From assembly GCF_002866025.1 (NCBI RefSeq), contig NZ_LNDE01000002.1:1-64000 (forward strand): 64,000 nucleotides of DNA, in the 5' to 3' direction. The translations under genes were made by a program, and so were the position numbers. This document shows, piece after piece, positions 44,222-55,998 of this stretch. The notes beneath the pieces were generated by a model. That model saw only the letters and a program-made list of their open reading frames with translations, was not told the origin of the DNA and searched no databases. This stretch comes from Thermotoga sp. KOL6 (lineage in GTDB: Bacteria; Thermotogota; Thermotogae; Thermotogales; Thermotogaceae). Every line of letters begins with the position of its first letter. Position 1 is the first letter of the stretch.

Positions 44222-45122
44222 CTTATCACCCCGAAAATCTCCAAAGCTATCAAAGAGAATATTAGATTGAAAGCAGTAAAAACAGAAACGATTTTTTCTT
44301 CTTTCCACCCCAAGATCTCAAAATGATGGTGAAGAGGAGACATTTTGAACACTCTTCTTTTGAATATCTTGTACGATCCAACTTGGAGGATAACGCTCAG
44401 AGTTTCAACGACCGGAATAGAGAAGAAAAGAAGAAGATAGAATTCTGTTTTTGTGAGAACAGAAATAAGTCCTACAATTCCTCCGAGAGTGATAGAACCC
44501 GTATCACCCATGAAAATCCTAGCAGGTTTGGAATTGAAAACGAGAAATGCAAGAACACCAGCACAGAGAGTGATCAGAATATCCTCAGAGTATCCTCTTT
44601 CTTTGAGAAAAAACCAGTATGGAACACTTCCGCTGACAAAGATCCATCCTGCGAGCCCATCCAGTCCATCTGTCAAATTCATTGCATTCGAGCTTCCTAC
44701 GATCACTATCAAAGCTAGAAGATAATACCAAGCACCCAACTCAACTTCTATACCGAATAGATCAATCTTTGTTTCAGGATTCACTAGATAGATCAAAAGG
44801 GAGGCAACGAGAATCTGAAGAAGCGCTTTCTGTAAAGCTTTCAAACCTGTGGAATTTCTTTTTACAACGCTGAGGATATCGTCCAGAAAACCTATAAAGA
44901 AGAAACACATCATTCCAAATAGATTTATCCAACTGTTTTTAGTTAATAAACCGCTCAGAAAAGCGACCAAAACAAAGAGTATTCCACCCATAGTGGGGGT
45001 CCCTTCTTTATATCCATGAAGATCTGGTCCTTCTTTTCTTATGTGCTGTCCTATCTTTCTTCTTTCGAGCAGTTTTATCAGAAGAGGATATAGAAGGAGA
45101 TTCATCAGAAAGATTGCTGCTA

Positions 45123-45126
<4 letters not shown>
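44218..45126 (-). CDS. mraY: phospho-N-acetylmuramoyl-pentapeptide transferase
   Basis: Makes lipid I from UDP-MurNAc-pentapeptide and undecaprenyl phosphate. The 302-aa membrane protein has about ten hydrophobic segments, [12 protein letters not shown], the catalytic [38 protein letters not shown] and the HHH-type [13 protein letters not shown]. It overlaps murF by 4 nt. Confidence 0.96.
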
Positions 45127-47902
<2,776 letters not shown>

Positions 47903-47939
47903 CTTTATTTAAGTCTTTTCCATAGAGGAGGTGAGGCAT

Positions 47940-48485
47940 ATGGTGTTAACTTATCACTTGGAAAAATGGGAAGATAGAGAAATCGTGAAGGTAGAACTGA
48001 TGGAGGAAGACACCAAAGGGATATCTTCGATTGTCCCAGAAAGATCGTTGGGAGAAAATTACAAGATTTTTGTGGCAGTATTGGAAGAATACGAGGGCAT
48101 ATTGAAAAAAGCAAGATCATCACAGATATTTGGTTTGTTTGAAAAGCTCGAGGAATACTTTCCAGAGCACCCAAAGGTTCTCTTTGCTCTTTCGTGTTCT
48201 ATGCTGGAACTCTTCTCTAAACGTTACAAAGTGGATTTTAAAGAAATGCTGGATGTACCAGGGCGTAAGGTCGAAAGGATGGAAGCGCCTTCCTTCAGAA
48301 ATTCGTTGATCTATCCAGAAATGGTGGGACACGTATTCAGAGTGGCAGGATTTCTTTCTGCAATGAGAAGTGTGGGTGAGGATGTGTATCTTGTTGTGAG
48401 AAATTATCCAGACGCCACTACCAACACTGTAATCGGCATTTTGAAAAAATTTTCAAATGGTTTTATAGAAGGTCAATGGGGGTGA
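47940..48485 (+). CDS. uncharacterised protein upstream of glgD-glgC
   Basis: I do not recognise this 181-aa soluble protein. It starts at ATG 47940, behind GAGGAGGTGAGGC. The first half has two beta-strand-like stretches (TYHLEKWEDREIVKVELM and ISSIVPERSLGENYKIF) followed by helices and an FALSCSMLELFSKRY segment. This layout faintly resembles the capping domain of the enolase superfamily, but no barrel follows. It is 35 bases upstream of the GlgD-like gene and probably co-transcribed with it. No signal peptide or membrane segment is seen. Confidence 0.7.
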   Translation: MVLTYHLEKWEDREIVKVELMEEDTKGISSIVPERSLGENYKIFVAVLEEYEGILKKARSSQIFGLFEKLEEYFPEHPKVLFALSCSMLELFSKRYKVDFKEMLDVPGRKVERMEAPSFRNSLIYPEMVGHVFRVAGFLSAMRSVGEDVYLVVRNYPDATTNTVIGILKKFSNGFIEGQWG

Positions 48486-48520
48486 TAGAATCATTGTGAG
48501 GACGAGAGGGGTGAAAAAAC

Positions 48521-49633
48521 GTGAGGGTATTAGGTTTGATACTTGCCGGCGGAAAGAGTGATAAACTTTGGCCTTTAACAAAAGTGAGAGCTAGCGCTGC
48601 TGTTCCTGTGTTCGGCAAATATCGCGCCATAGATTTCACGTTGAGCAACATGGTGAACTCAGGTATCAAGAAAGTTGGTATTCTAACTCAATACAATCCT
48701 AGGAGCTTGATGGATCACCTAGGATCGGGTAAGGAGTGGGATCTGGACCGAAAGAGTGGAGGGCTTTTCATTCTTCAACCGTATGTGGGTCCCAATAAAG
48801 AAGTGTGGTATAGAGGAACAGCCGACGCCATTTTTCAAAACATGACCATTTTGAGAAGGGGTGAAGAAGATCACGTTCTCATAGGTTCTGGTGATCATAT
48901 ATACAAAATGATCTACCGAGATATGTTCAATTATCATCTTAGGAAGAATGCAGATGTTACATTACTTGTTAAAGAACTCGATGAAACATACAATTTAAGA
49001 GAGTATGGTATCGTTCAGATTGATCAAGACATGAGAGTAATTGAAATAGAAGAGAAGCCCTCACATCCAAAAGGGAATGTGGCGTTTCTGGGTGTTTATT
49101 TTATGAACAAAGAGTTACTCAAAGAATTGCTCTATGCAACTGTGCCACAGGGGAAATACGATCTTTTGCTGGACGTAATCATTCCCAATCTAGATAGGCT
49201 GAAGGTGTTTGCATATAGATTCGATGGATACTGGCGTAACGTGAAGAAAGGGATTCATGAGTATTACAGAATAAATATGGATATCTTAAAAAAGGATATT
49301 CGTGATGAACTTTTCTATAGAAACGGTAAAGTTTATACGAAACTGAAGGATCTACCTCCTCCAAAATTTACATCGACCACGACTGTCGAGAATTCGTTGA
49401 TCGCCGATGGAAGTATCATTTCTGGCACTGTGAAAAATTCAGTGATCTTTAGGAACGTCAGAATAAAAGTGGGAGCGGTGGTTGAAAATTCGATCATTAT
49501 GGAAAATACAGTTGTAGAAGAAGGGGCTGTTTTGAGAAATGTTATTGTTGACAAGAATTGCATCATTCGAGAGGGTAGGATCATCGAAGGTGATAGACAA
49601 ATTCCCGTTTTCGAAAAAAGAGCTGTTTTGTGA
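48521..49633 (+). CDS. glgD: GlgD-like ADP-glucose pyrophosphorylase paralogue
   Basis: Probable regulatory partner of GlgC in glycogen synthesis. The 370-aa protein keeps the fold (PVFGKYRAIDFTLSNMVNSGI, GSGDHIYKM, FDGYWRNV) and the C-terminal left-handed beta-helix. The nucleotide loop, which in GlgC reads [11 protein letters not shown], has become GGKSDKLWPLT, losing the Gly and Arg contacts. This is the usual mark of the non-catalytic GlgD subunit. The start GTG 48521 follows GAGGGGTGAAAAAAC. The glgC gene follows 11 bases later. Confidence 0.88.
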   Translation: MRVLGLILAGGKSDKLWPLTKVRASAAVPVFGKYRAIDFTLSNMVNSGIKKVGILTQYNPRSLMDHLGSGKEWDLDRKSGGLFILQPYVGPNKEVWYRGTADAIFQNMTILRRGEEDHVLIGSGDHIYKMIYRDMFNYHLRKNADVTLLVKELDETYNLREYGIVQIDQDMRVIEIEEKPSHPKGNVAFLGVYFMNKELLKELLYATVPQGKYDLLLDVIIPNLDRLKVFAYRFDGYWRNVKKGIHEYYRINMDILKKDIRDELFYRNGKVYTKLKDLPPPKFTSTTTVENSLIADGSIISGTVKNSVIFRNVRIKVGAVVENSIIMENTVVEEGAVLRNVIVDKNCIIREGRIIEGDRQIPVFEKRAVL

Positions 49634-49644
49634 GGTGATGTTCT

Positions 49645-50916
49645 GTGGGGAACGTGGTGGCTATGATATTGGCGGGGGGGCAAGGAACGCGGTTGGGAGT
49701 TCTCACCGAAAAAATAGCAAAACCTGCTGTACCATTCGGAGGTAAATACAGGCTTATAGATTTCACGCTTAGCAACTGTGTAAATTCGGGTATATACAGA
49801 GTGGGAGTTCTCACTCAATACAGACCTCATGTTTTAGCCAAACATATTGGAATCGGAAGACCCTGGGACTTGGATAGAAAGGATGGTGGTGTTGAAATTT
49901 TACCACCTTACGTTGGAAGAAATGAGTCTGATTGGTATAAAGGAACAGCAAATGCTGTTTATCAGAATTTGGAGTTCTTGGAGGAAAACAATGCAGAACT
50001 GGTTTTGGTGCTTTCTGGTGATCATGTGTATGCTATGAACTATAATGATCTTATAGATTACCATCTTTCAAAGGGAGCAGACGGCACGATAGCTTGCATG
50101 GAAGTACCGCTAGAGGAAGCTAGTAGATTTGGAATAATGATAACAGATGTTGAGGGAAGAATCGTAGACTTTGAAGAGAAACCAGCAAAACCACGCTCAA
50201 ACTTGGCTTCGCTGGGAATCTATGTCTTCAACTACGAGTTTTTAAAAGAGGTACTTATCGAGGATGATACCGATTCAACTAGTTCTCATGACTTTGGAAA
50301 AGATGTGATTCCCAGAATTCTGAAGGAGAACAAGGGTTCTCTCTATGCGTTCAGATTCGATGGTTATTGGCGAGATGTTGGGACTCTTAGATCTTATTGG
50401 GAGACAAATTTGGAACTTCTTCTTCCGATTCCTCCTTTCAACCTCTACGACCCCAACTGGAAATTTTTCACTCATTCTGAGGAAATGCCCCCGGCGTATG
50501 TATCTTCGGAGGCAAAGACTATTACCGCGCTTATAAGTGAAGGAGCAGAGATTTACGGGGAAGTTTCGAATTCCGTGATCTTTCAAGGTGTAAAAATAGG
50601 GAAGGGTACGACTGTTAGAAACTCCGTGATTATGACCAAAACAGAAATTGGAGAGAATTGCTATTTGGAGAACGTGATAATCGCTGAGAACGTGAAAGTA
50701 GGGAACAACGTGAAAATAGGAGTAGGAGAAGATGCAGGGAGTAAATTAAATCCTAAGATATACACGGGGCTTTTAACGGTGGTGGGGATGAATTCGGAAA
50801 TACCAGACAATATGGTCATCGGAAAGAATTGTGTTATAGGAGTTGGAGTGTCGAGTACAGACTTTAAAACTCAGCACTTGGAATCTGGGGATTACGTTTT
50901 AGCCAAGGGGGAATGA
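49645..50916 (+). CDS. glgC: glucose-1-phosphate adenylyltransferase
   Basis: Makes ADP-glucose for glycogen. The 423-aa protein has the intact loop [42 protein letters not shown], the glucose-1-phosphate site [20 protein letters not shown], and a C-terminal hexapeptide-repeat beta-helix. Start GTG 49645 follows GAGGTGATGTTCT. It lies directly behind the GlgD-like gene, as in other Gram-positive-type GlgCD pairs. No glycogen synthase gene is in the window. Confidence 0.95.
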   Translation: MGNVVAMILAGGQGTRLGVLTEKIAKPAVPFGGKYRLIDFTLSNCVNSGIYRVGVLTQYRPHVLAKHIGIGRPWDLDRKDGGVEILPPYVGRNESDWYKGTANAVYQNLEFLEENNAELVLVLSGDHVYAMNYNDLIDYHLSKGADGTIACMEVPLEEASRFGIMITDVEGRIVDFEEKPAKPRSNLASLGIYVFNYEFLKEVLIEDDTDSTSSHDFGKDVIPRILKENKGSLYAFRFDGYWRDVGTLRSYWETNLELLLPIPPFNLYDPNWKFFTHSEEMPPAYVSSEAKTITALISEGAEIYGEVSNSVIFQGVKIGKGTTVRNSVIMTKTEIGENCYLENVIIAENVKVGNNVKIGVGEDAGSKLNPKIYTGLLTVVGMNSEIPDNMVIGKNCVIGVGVSSTDFKTQHLESGDYVLAKGE

Positions 50917-50919
50917 TGA

Positions 50920-51948
50920 GTGGACCTTTATTTTGTTAAATTTCGAGCCACATCGAAGTTGACATCAGAAGTTGTGCAAGGTTACTTTCTTGGAAAGCTA
51001 AATCAGGCTCCTGAATATGATTTTTTCGTTGTTCCCGGTAGATACGGGAGAAAATATTCTATCGATCTCAACCAAGGATTTGAGGATTTCCTTGAAGACT
51101 TCACGGTAAAGAAGGAGAACGCAATGAAAGAAGTGACAGAAGCATCTACTATGACAGATGAGTTTTTTGATTTCTGGTTGGTTCAATCCAGGAGGCAAAA
51201 TTTGAGGCTTGTGGGAAGTGAATTGTTCAGATTGACAGAAAACGGTGATCACGAAGCGTTAAGAGTTTTCTTATCAGATCTCCTTAGAGAATGGTCTGAA
51301 AAGGTAGAGGTGGAAGTTGTAGCAACTCCTTTGGATTTTGAAGATGTATCCCTCGAGGTTGTGAAAGAACACTTTGAAGAAATCTCAACGGATGAAGTGT
51401 TCAAGATTCTCCAAAGAGAGGACCTCAAGAATCTTCCCGAGGTCTTTCCTGTTCTTGATCCATTGAATGGGGTAACGATAAGGGAAATAGATGTTGAAGA
51501 GAAGATAGATTTCGTGATTCTCAATTATGGAAGCGGTGAAATTTCTGAGAAGTTCAAAAAATTTTTGAGGGAAAGATTCGGTACGGAAAACGTTGCGAGT
51601 TTGCCAGGAAAACTGATATCGAAGGAAGTTTTAAAGGGGAAGAACGGGAATTTGTATCTGTTGAAGGTGGAATTCGAAGATGGGATTGTTGGGAAAGCGT
51701 TAGTGTCTCCGAATCTAAAAATAAAACTTGGACAAAATAGGGTGAAAACATCTGATGAAGAATGGATGGAAAAGATAGGAGAGATACTAGAGGGGGAGAA
51801 AAAATTGAGTCAGGAAGAAGCAATGAAGGCAAAAAAACGCTCACAACCTGTTCAAAGTGCGACCAGTTCGGATTTTTTTCTAGCCGTTGTCCTCGCATTG
51901 CTTGTGATGGGAATCTTGTTGGTGCTGTCTTATCTACTGTTCAGCTAG
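50920..51948 (+). CDS. uncharacterised tail-anchored membrane protein
   Basis: I do not recognise this 342-aa protein. It is an acidic, mostly soluble protein with mixed strands and helices, a Gln/Lys/Ser-rich linker (about 300-318) and one strong C-terminal membrane segment, DFFLAVVLALLVMGILLVLS, so it looks tail-anchored with its bulk in the cytoplasm. It has no signal peptide. GTG 50920 follows AGGGGGAATGATGA, 3 bases after glgC. The next gene begins 5 bases after its stop. Confidence 0.75.
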   Translation: MDLYFVKFRATSKLTSEVVQGYFLGKLNQAPEYDFFVVPGRYGRKYSIDLNQGFEDFLEDFTVKKENAMKEVTEASTMTDEFFDFWLVQSRRQNLRLVGSELFRLTENGDHEALRVFLSDLLREWSEKVEVEVVATPLDFEDVSLEVVKEHFEEISTDEVFKILQREDLKNLPEVFPVLDPLNGVTIREIDVEEKIDFVILNYGSGEISEKFKKFLRERFGTENVASLPGKLISKEVLKGKNGNLYLLKVEFEDGIVGKALVSPNLKIKLGQNRVKTSDEEWMEKIGEILEGEKKLSQEEAMKAKKRSQPVQSATSSDFFLAVVLALLVMGILLVLSYLLFS

Positions 51949-51953
51949 GTTTT

Positions 51954-52235
51954 TTGGTTGTGGAGGTTTTATTCGCACTGTTCATAGTAACAGTGGTCTT
52001 TTTCATGGTCTGTAGTGTTTCGGTCTGGGCTAAAAAGCAGTTTTTGATGTATAGAGAAAGGGAAATCGCAAAAAGAACAGCAGAAGGAATTGCGATGAGA
52101 ATCGAGGTGAATCAAGAAGTACCCAAATGTTACAATGGTTTCGATGTTCATGTGAAAGGTGGAATTATCCTTCTAAAGAAATCCGGTAGAGAATACAGGT
52201 TCGAGGTGGATCAATGGTTCTCAGAGCCTCAGTAG
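51954..52235 (+). CDS. small membrane protein with a type IV pilin-like N-terminus
   Basis: About 93 aa. The N-terminal run GFLVVEVLFALFIVTVVFF copies the type IV prepilin pattern (G, then Phe, Glu at position 5, and a hydrophobic helix). The upstream in-frame codons hold no ATG, GTG or TTG that could supply a leader peptide. The first usable starts are TTG 51954, which removes the Gly-Phe, and GTG 51960. The rest is a short alpha/beta domain (EIAKRTAEGIAMRIEVN, FDVHVKGGIILLKKSGREY), also pilin-like. It could be a minor pseudopilin with an unusual start, or an unrelated single-pass protein. Its end overlaps the radical SAM gene. Confidence 0.55.
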   Translation: MVVEVLFALFIVTVVFFMVCSVSVWAKKQFLMYREREIAKRTAEGIAMRIEVNQEVPKCYNGFDVHVKGGIILLKKSGREYRFEVDQWFSEPQ

Positions 52236-53059
52236 GAACGCTTCAGAAGATAGTGGGAAAACTTCCTTTCGAGATGGACACAGCATATCTCATGCTGGGG
52301 GAAAGATGTGTTTATAACTGTCTGTATTGTGCTCAGGCAAGATCTTCTAAAGCCCCTCCAGATCGTCTTTCTCGCGTTGTTTGGAAAGAGATTTCAGATC
52401 TTGAAGAGATTAACTATCATTTCAAACGTGTGTGTATTCAAGTTGTTTCTCAGCCGGGTTACAAAGAAGTCCTTCTCTCTCTCATACCGAAGTTCAGAAT
52501 CCCTGTTTCTGTAAGCGTGAGGCCAATCAGTGTGAAAGAAGTAATTGAATATTTTGAACTTGGAATAGATAGAATAGGAATAGCAATCGATGTTCCGAAC
52601 AGAGTTCTCTTTAGAAAGTTAAGAGGAGGAGACTATGATAGACTTCTTTCAATCCTCGAAAAGTCTTCAACGCTGTTTCCAAGAAGAGTAACAACTCATG
52701 TTATAGTTGGTCTTGGAGAGAGTGATAGAGATATAGTTGAATTTGCTCTTTGGACGAGGGAAAAAGAGATCACCCTTTCTCTTTTTGCCTTCACCCCTCT
52801 GAAAGGTACCGCCTTGGAGAGAAAAGAGAAGCCTTCTCTTGAGCGTTACAGAAAGATTCAGTTGGCGACTTTCCTTCTCGAGAAAAACGTGATATCTCTT
52901 GAGAACATTATTTTCGGACAAAATGATGAAATCGTTGACATCGAGTGGTCGGGAGTAGCTCCAGAAGAGGCCTTTAAAACGAGAGGTTGTCCCCATTGTA
53001 CGAGACCTTACTACAATGAAAGTCCAAAAGGCCCTATTTACAATCTACATTGGAGGTGA
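52214..53059 (+). CDS. radical SAM protein (biotin synthase-related, COG2516-like)
   Basis: A 281-aa radical SAM enzyme. The cluster motif is CVYNCLYC (CX3CX2C) near residue 33, preceded by AYLMLGER, and a C-terminal GCPHCTRPYYNESPKG could hold a second metal or cluster. The C-terminal motif fits a biotin-synthase-related group of unknown reaction. ATG 52214 follows GAGGTGGATCA and overlaps the previous gene by 22 nt. rnfC starts 4 bases after its stop, so it is co-transcribed with the Rnf operon. Confidence 0.85.
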   Translation: MVLRASVGTLQKIVGKLPFEMDTAYLMLGERCVYNCLYCAQARSSKAPPDRLSRVVWKEISDLEEINYHFKRVCIQVVSQPGYKEVLLSLIPKFRIPVSVSVRPISVKEVIEYFELGIDRIGIAIDVPNRVLFRKLRGGDYDRLLSILEKSSTLFPRRVTTHVIVGLGESDRDIVEFALWTREKEITLSLFAFTPLKGTALERKEKPSLERYRKIQLATFLLEKNVISLENIIFGQNDEIVDIEWSGVAPEEAFKTRGCPHCTRPYYNESPKGPIYNLHWR

Positions 53060-53063
53060 AAGC

Positions 53064-54371
53064 GTGCTCACTTTCAAAGGAGGGGTCCATCCCCCCCAAT
53101 TGAAGGAGTGGTCGAAGGAAAAATCGATAGAAAGAATGCCTTTGCCTGAAAGGGTTTATGTTTTCCTTCTGAACCATGCGGGCAATCCTGCCAAACCTGT
53201 TGTTTCGGTTGGTGACGAGGTAAAAACAGGACAGGTCATAGGAGAACCAGAGGGTTTCATATCTGCCTATTTACACTCACCTGTGACGGGAAAGGTGGTA
53301 GAGCTGAAAAAGATTCTTCACCCAATTGTTGGAAAACCCATTGAAGCGATCGTGATAGAAAGGACTTCTGAAGACGAATGGGTCAGATTGGGAACGGGGA
53401 ATTATGAGCAAATGTCGAAGGATGAGATCTTGGATGTTATCAAAAAAGCTGGAATAGTGGGACTTGGAGGTGCTATGTTTCCTACACACGTGAAACTTTC
53501 TCCTCCTCCAGAAAAAAGAGTGGATACTCTGATAATCAACGGTGCGGAGTGTGAACCTGTTCTCACCATTGATCACAGATTGATGTTGGAGAGAGCGGAA
53601 GATATCCTACAGGGGATACTCATCATGATGAAAGTTTTAGGGACGGAAAAGGCAATAGTTGGAGTTGAGAGCAACAAAATGGATGCTTACCAGAATTTGA
53701 AAAAGATTTTCAAAGGATACCCGGTTGATGTGGCTTTGTTGAAGACCAAATATCCTCAAGGTGCGGAGAAACAGCTCATCTATGCGATAACGAAAAGAAG
53801 AGTACCTCGTGGAGGCCTGCCCATGGACGTTGGAATTGTTGTACAGAACGTAGGAACCTGTGTAGCGGTGAAAGAAGCGGTTGTAGATGGGAAACCTCTT
53901 GTGGAAAGGGGCTTAACCGTGAGCGGAGATGCCGTCAAAAATCCTAAAAACTTGATTGTGAGAATAGGCACTCCTGTGAGAGACATACTTGAATACTGCG
54001 GAGGAATAGATGAAAACACGGAACGTGTAATCCTTGGAGGACCGATGATGGGAATAGCCATCACGAATTTGGATATTCCTATCATGAAAGGTACATCTGG
54101 GGTAACAGCGTTTCTTCCAAGAAAAGTCCAACCGCAAAAACCTTGTATCAGATGTAGCGAATGTGTACAAGTTTGTCCCATGAATCTTCAACCGTATCTT
54201 TTGTATCTTCTTTCTTCTAAGAGAAGATACGATGAGGCTGTGGAAAATGGTCTCATGGATTGTATTGAATGTGGTTCCTGTACATACACGTGTCCTTCGA
54301 AAATAGAACATGTAAGATACATAAAACTCGCAAAGACCGTATATCGGGCCACGAGGAGGGGTAGAAAATGA
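53064..54371 (+). CDS. rnfC: electron transport complex subunit RnfC
   Basis: NADH- and ferredoxin-linked subunit of the Rnf Na+/H+ pump. The 435-aa protein has the N-terminal biotinyl-like FKGGVHPP start, the Rossmann/FMN region GIVGLGGAMFPTHVK, and two [4Fe-4S] motifs, CIRCSECVQVCP and CIECGSCTYTCP. I start at GTG 53064 behind GGAGGTGAAAGC; the longer frame begins inside the radical SAM gene. It is coupled to rnfD by a 4-nt overlap. Confidence 0.95.
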   Translation: MLTFKGGVHPPQLKEWSKEKSIERMPLPERVYVFLLNHAGNPAKPVVSVGDEVKTGQVIGEPEGFISAYLHSPVTGKVVELKKILHPIVGKPIEAIVIERTSEDEWVRLGTGNYEQMSKDEILDVIKKAGIVGLGGAMFPTHVKLSPPPEKRVDTLIINGAECEPVLTIDHRLMLERAEDILQGILIMMKVLGTEKAIVGVESNKMDAYQNLKKIFKGYPVDVALLKTKYPQGAEKQLIYAITKRRVPRGGLPMDVGIVVQNVGTCVAVKEAVVDGKPLVERGLTVSGDAVKNPKNLIVRIGTPVRDILEYCGGIDENTERVILGGPMMGIAITNLDIPIMKGTSGVTAFLPRKVQPQKPCIRCSECVQVCPMNLQPYLLYLLSSKRRYDEAVENGLMDCIECGSCTYTCPSKIEHVRYIKLAKTVYRATRRGRK

Positions 54372-55324
54372 AGCTGTTGAGTGCTTACGCTCCTCATTTG
54401 CGTGAAGAGGATGACGTAAGAAAAATAATGTTAGACGTCCTCATAGCCCTTTCTCCTGCAGTGATAGGCGCTGCCTATTTTTTCGGATGGTACGCCCTCT
54501 TTCTTTGTGTCACAGGAGCAATAATCGGTGAACTTTTTGACGTGTTCGTTATGAAATATCTGAGGGGTGTGAAAGACTTCATACCCGATGGCAGTGGAGC
54601 TGTCACGGGCTTGCTTCTCGCAATGAACGTAAGCACAAGGCTTCCATTCTGGGCTTTTGTTTTAGGGCTCGTTTTTGCACTAGGTGTTGGAAAACATGCG
54701 TTTGGAGGTCTTGGACAAAACGTCTTCAACCCAGCTCTTGTCGGAAGAGCTTTCCTTCTCATTTCGTTTCCAACATACATGACCACTTGGGTTGTACCAG
54801 GAGCTGGTTTTTGGAAATCACCAGCAGATGTGATGACATCAGCCACGCCCCTCGCTCTGTTCAAGGAACAAGGACAGATCACTTCGTATTGGGACTTGTT
54901 TATTGGAAATGTAGGGGGTTCTCTCGGCGAGACAAGTGCCCTCCTCTTGCTCATTGGTTTCCTCTACTTGGTTCTAAGAAAGAGAATTAAAATTTTCATT
55001 CCACTTTCTTACATAGGCACGGTTTTCGTGTTTTCCACTGTAGCATACCTAGTGAGTTCAAAGTTTGGAGATCCTCTCTTTCACCTTCTCAGTGGGGGTC
55101 TTATGCTTGGAGCACTTTTCATGGCCACTGATATGGTCACGAGTCCGATCACACCAAAGGGTCAGGTGATCTTCGGAATTGGATGCGGCGTTCTCACTAT
55201 GGCGATCAGACTGTTTGGAGCTTATCCTGAAGGAGTATCCTTCTCTATTCTTTTCATGAACGCTTTGGTTCCTTTGATAGATAGATACACCAAACCACGA
55301 ATTTTCGGTGAGGTGAAAAAATGA
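54368..55324 (+). CDS. rnfD: electron transport complex subunit RnfD
   Basis: Membrane subunit with covalently bound FMN. The 318-aa protein has about nine hydrophobic segments. The flavinylation site is Thr160 in DVMTSATPLALF. PDGSGAVTGLLLAMNV and GQNVFNPALVGRAFL are family signatures. The FMN must be attached by ApbE, whose gene is not in this window. Confidence 0.95.
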   Translation: MKLLSAYAPHLREEDDVRKIMLDVLIALSPAVIGAAYFFGWYALFLCVTGAIIGELFDVFVMKYLRGVKDFIPDGSGAVTGLLLAMNVSTRLPFWAFVLGLVFALGVGKHAFGGLGQNVFNPALVGRAFLLISFPTYMTTWVVPGAGFWKSPADVMTSATPLALFKEQGQITSYWDLFIGNVGGSLGETSALLLLIGFLYLVLRKRIKIFIPLSYIGTVFVFSTVAYLVSSKFGDPLFHLLSGGLMLGALFMATDMVTSPITPKGQVIFGIGCGVLTMAIRLFGAYPEGVSFSILFMNALVPLIDRYTKPRIFGEVKK

Positions 55325-55998
55325 AAGACATATTGAAAACTGGTTTGATACTCATGGCTTTCACAGCAGTTGCCGGTCTTTTCTTGGGACTCGTTTATGT
55401 CGGTGTAAAAGATAAGATTCGTGAGGCAGACAACTCGGCAAAGTTGAAGGCCATAGAGTTCGTCCTTAAGGATCCTATGACCGGAGAGTATCTTGTGAGA
55501 AAGGAGAACATAGAAAACGAGGTAAAGAAGACGGGAATAGAAGCAGTTGTTTTGAAAGAATACAAAGAAGGAGTTGTGTTAGGGCCATTATATGTGTTCA
55601 GAACCGAAGATGGGAAGAAAGCGTACGTTCTTTCAGGGTATGCACCCGGATTTGGCGGGAATGTAACAGTTGTAGCGTGCTTTGTAGAGTCACAAAGAGG
55701 ACTTATTCTTAATTCCATCAGAGTCATAGACTATTCCCAAGAGACACCAGGGCTTGGAGCGAAGATTGGAGAAGAAGAGATTCAAAGAAGGTTTTTCCCA
55801 ATCCCGCCAGAAGGTTTGAAAGAGGGTCTGAAAGTGGATAAAGACGCTGGGCTCCCTAAAGGAACGCTCGATGAGTTGAAAAAGAAAGGAGTTGTGAAAG
55901 TAAGCGATGTTATGACCGGTGCTACCATAACTCCAAGAGCGGTTGTGACGGCTTTAAATCTCATGTACAGGTACCTGACCGAGGAGGTGCTGAAATGA
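55321..55998 (+). CDS. rnfG: electron transport complex subunit RnfG
   Basis: FMN-bearing subunit anchored by one N-terminal membrane helix (LILMAFTAVAGLFLGLVYVG). The 225-aa protein has YSGYAPGFGG-type loop (VLSGYAPGFGGNVTV), ETPGLGAKI and the flavinylation motif DVMTGATITP with Thr202. It overlaps rnfD and rnfE by 4 nt each. Confidence 0.94.
   Translation: MKDILKTGLILMAFTAVAGLFLGLVYVGVKDKIREADNSAKLKAIEFVLKDPMTGEYLVRKENIENEVKKTGIEAVVLKEYKEGVVLGPLYVFRTEDGKKAYVLSGYAPGFGGNVTVVACFVESQRGLILNSIRVIDYSQETPGLGAKIGEEEIQRRFFPIPPEGLKEGLKVDKDAGLPKGTLDELKKKGVVKVSDVMTGATITPRAVVTALNLMYRYLTEEVLK

Noticed and set aside
44323-44725. Plus-strand frames inside mraY
   Set aside because: They are reverse-strand images of a membrane protein gene, with no translation signals.
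51762-51953. Long N-terminal extension of the pilin-like gene from ATG 51762
   Set aside because: It is the +1-frame shadow of the tail-anchored protein gene. Its Cys- and Arg-rich text has no family resemblance.
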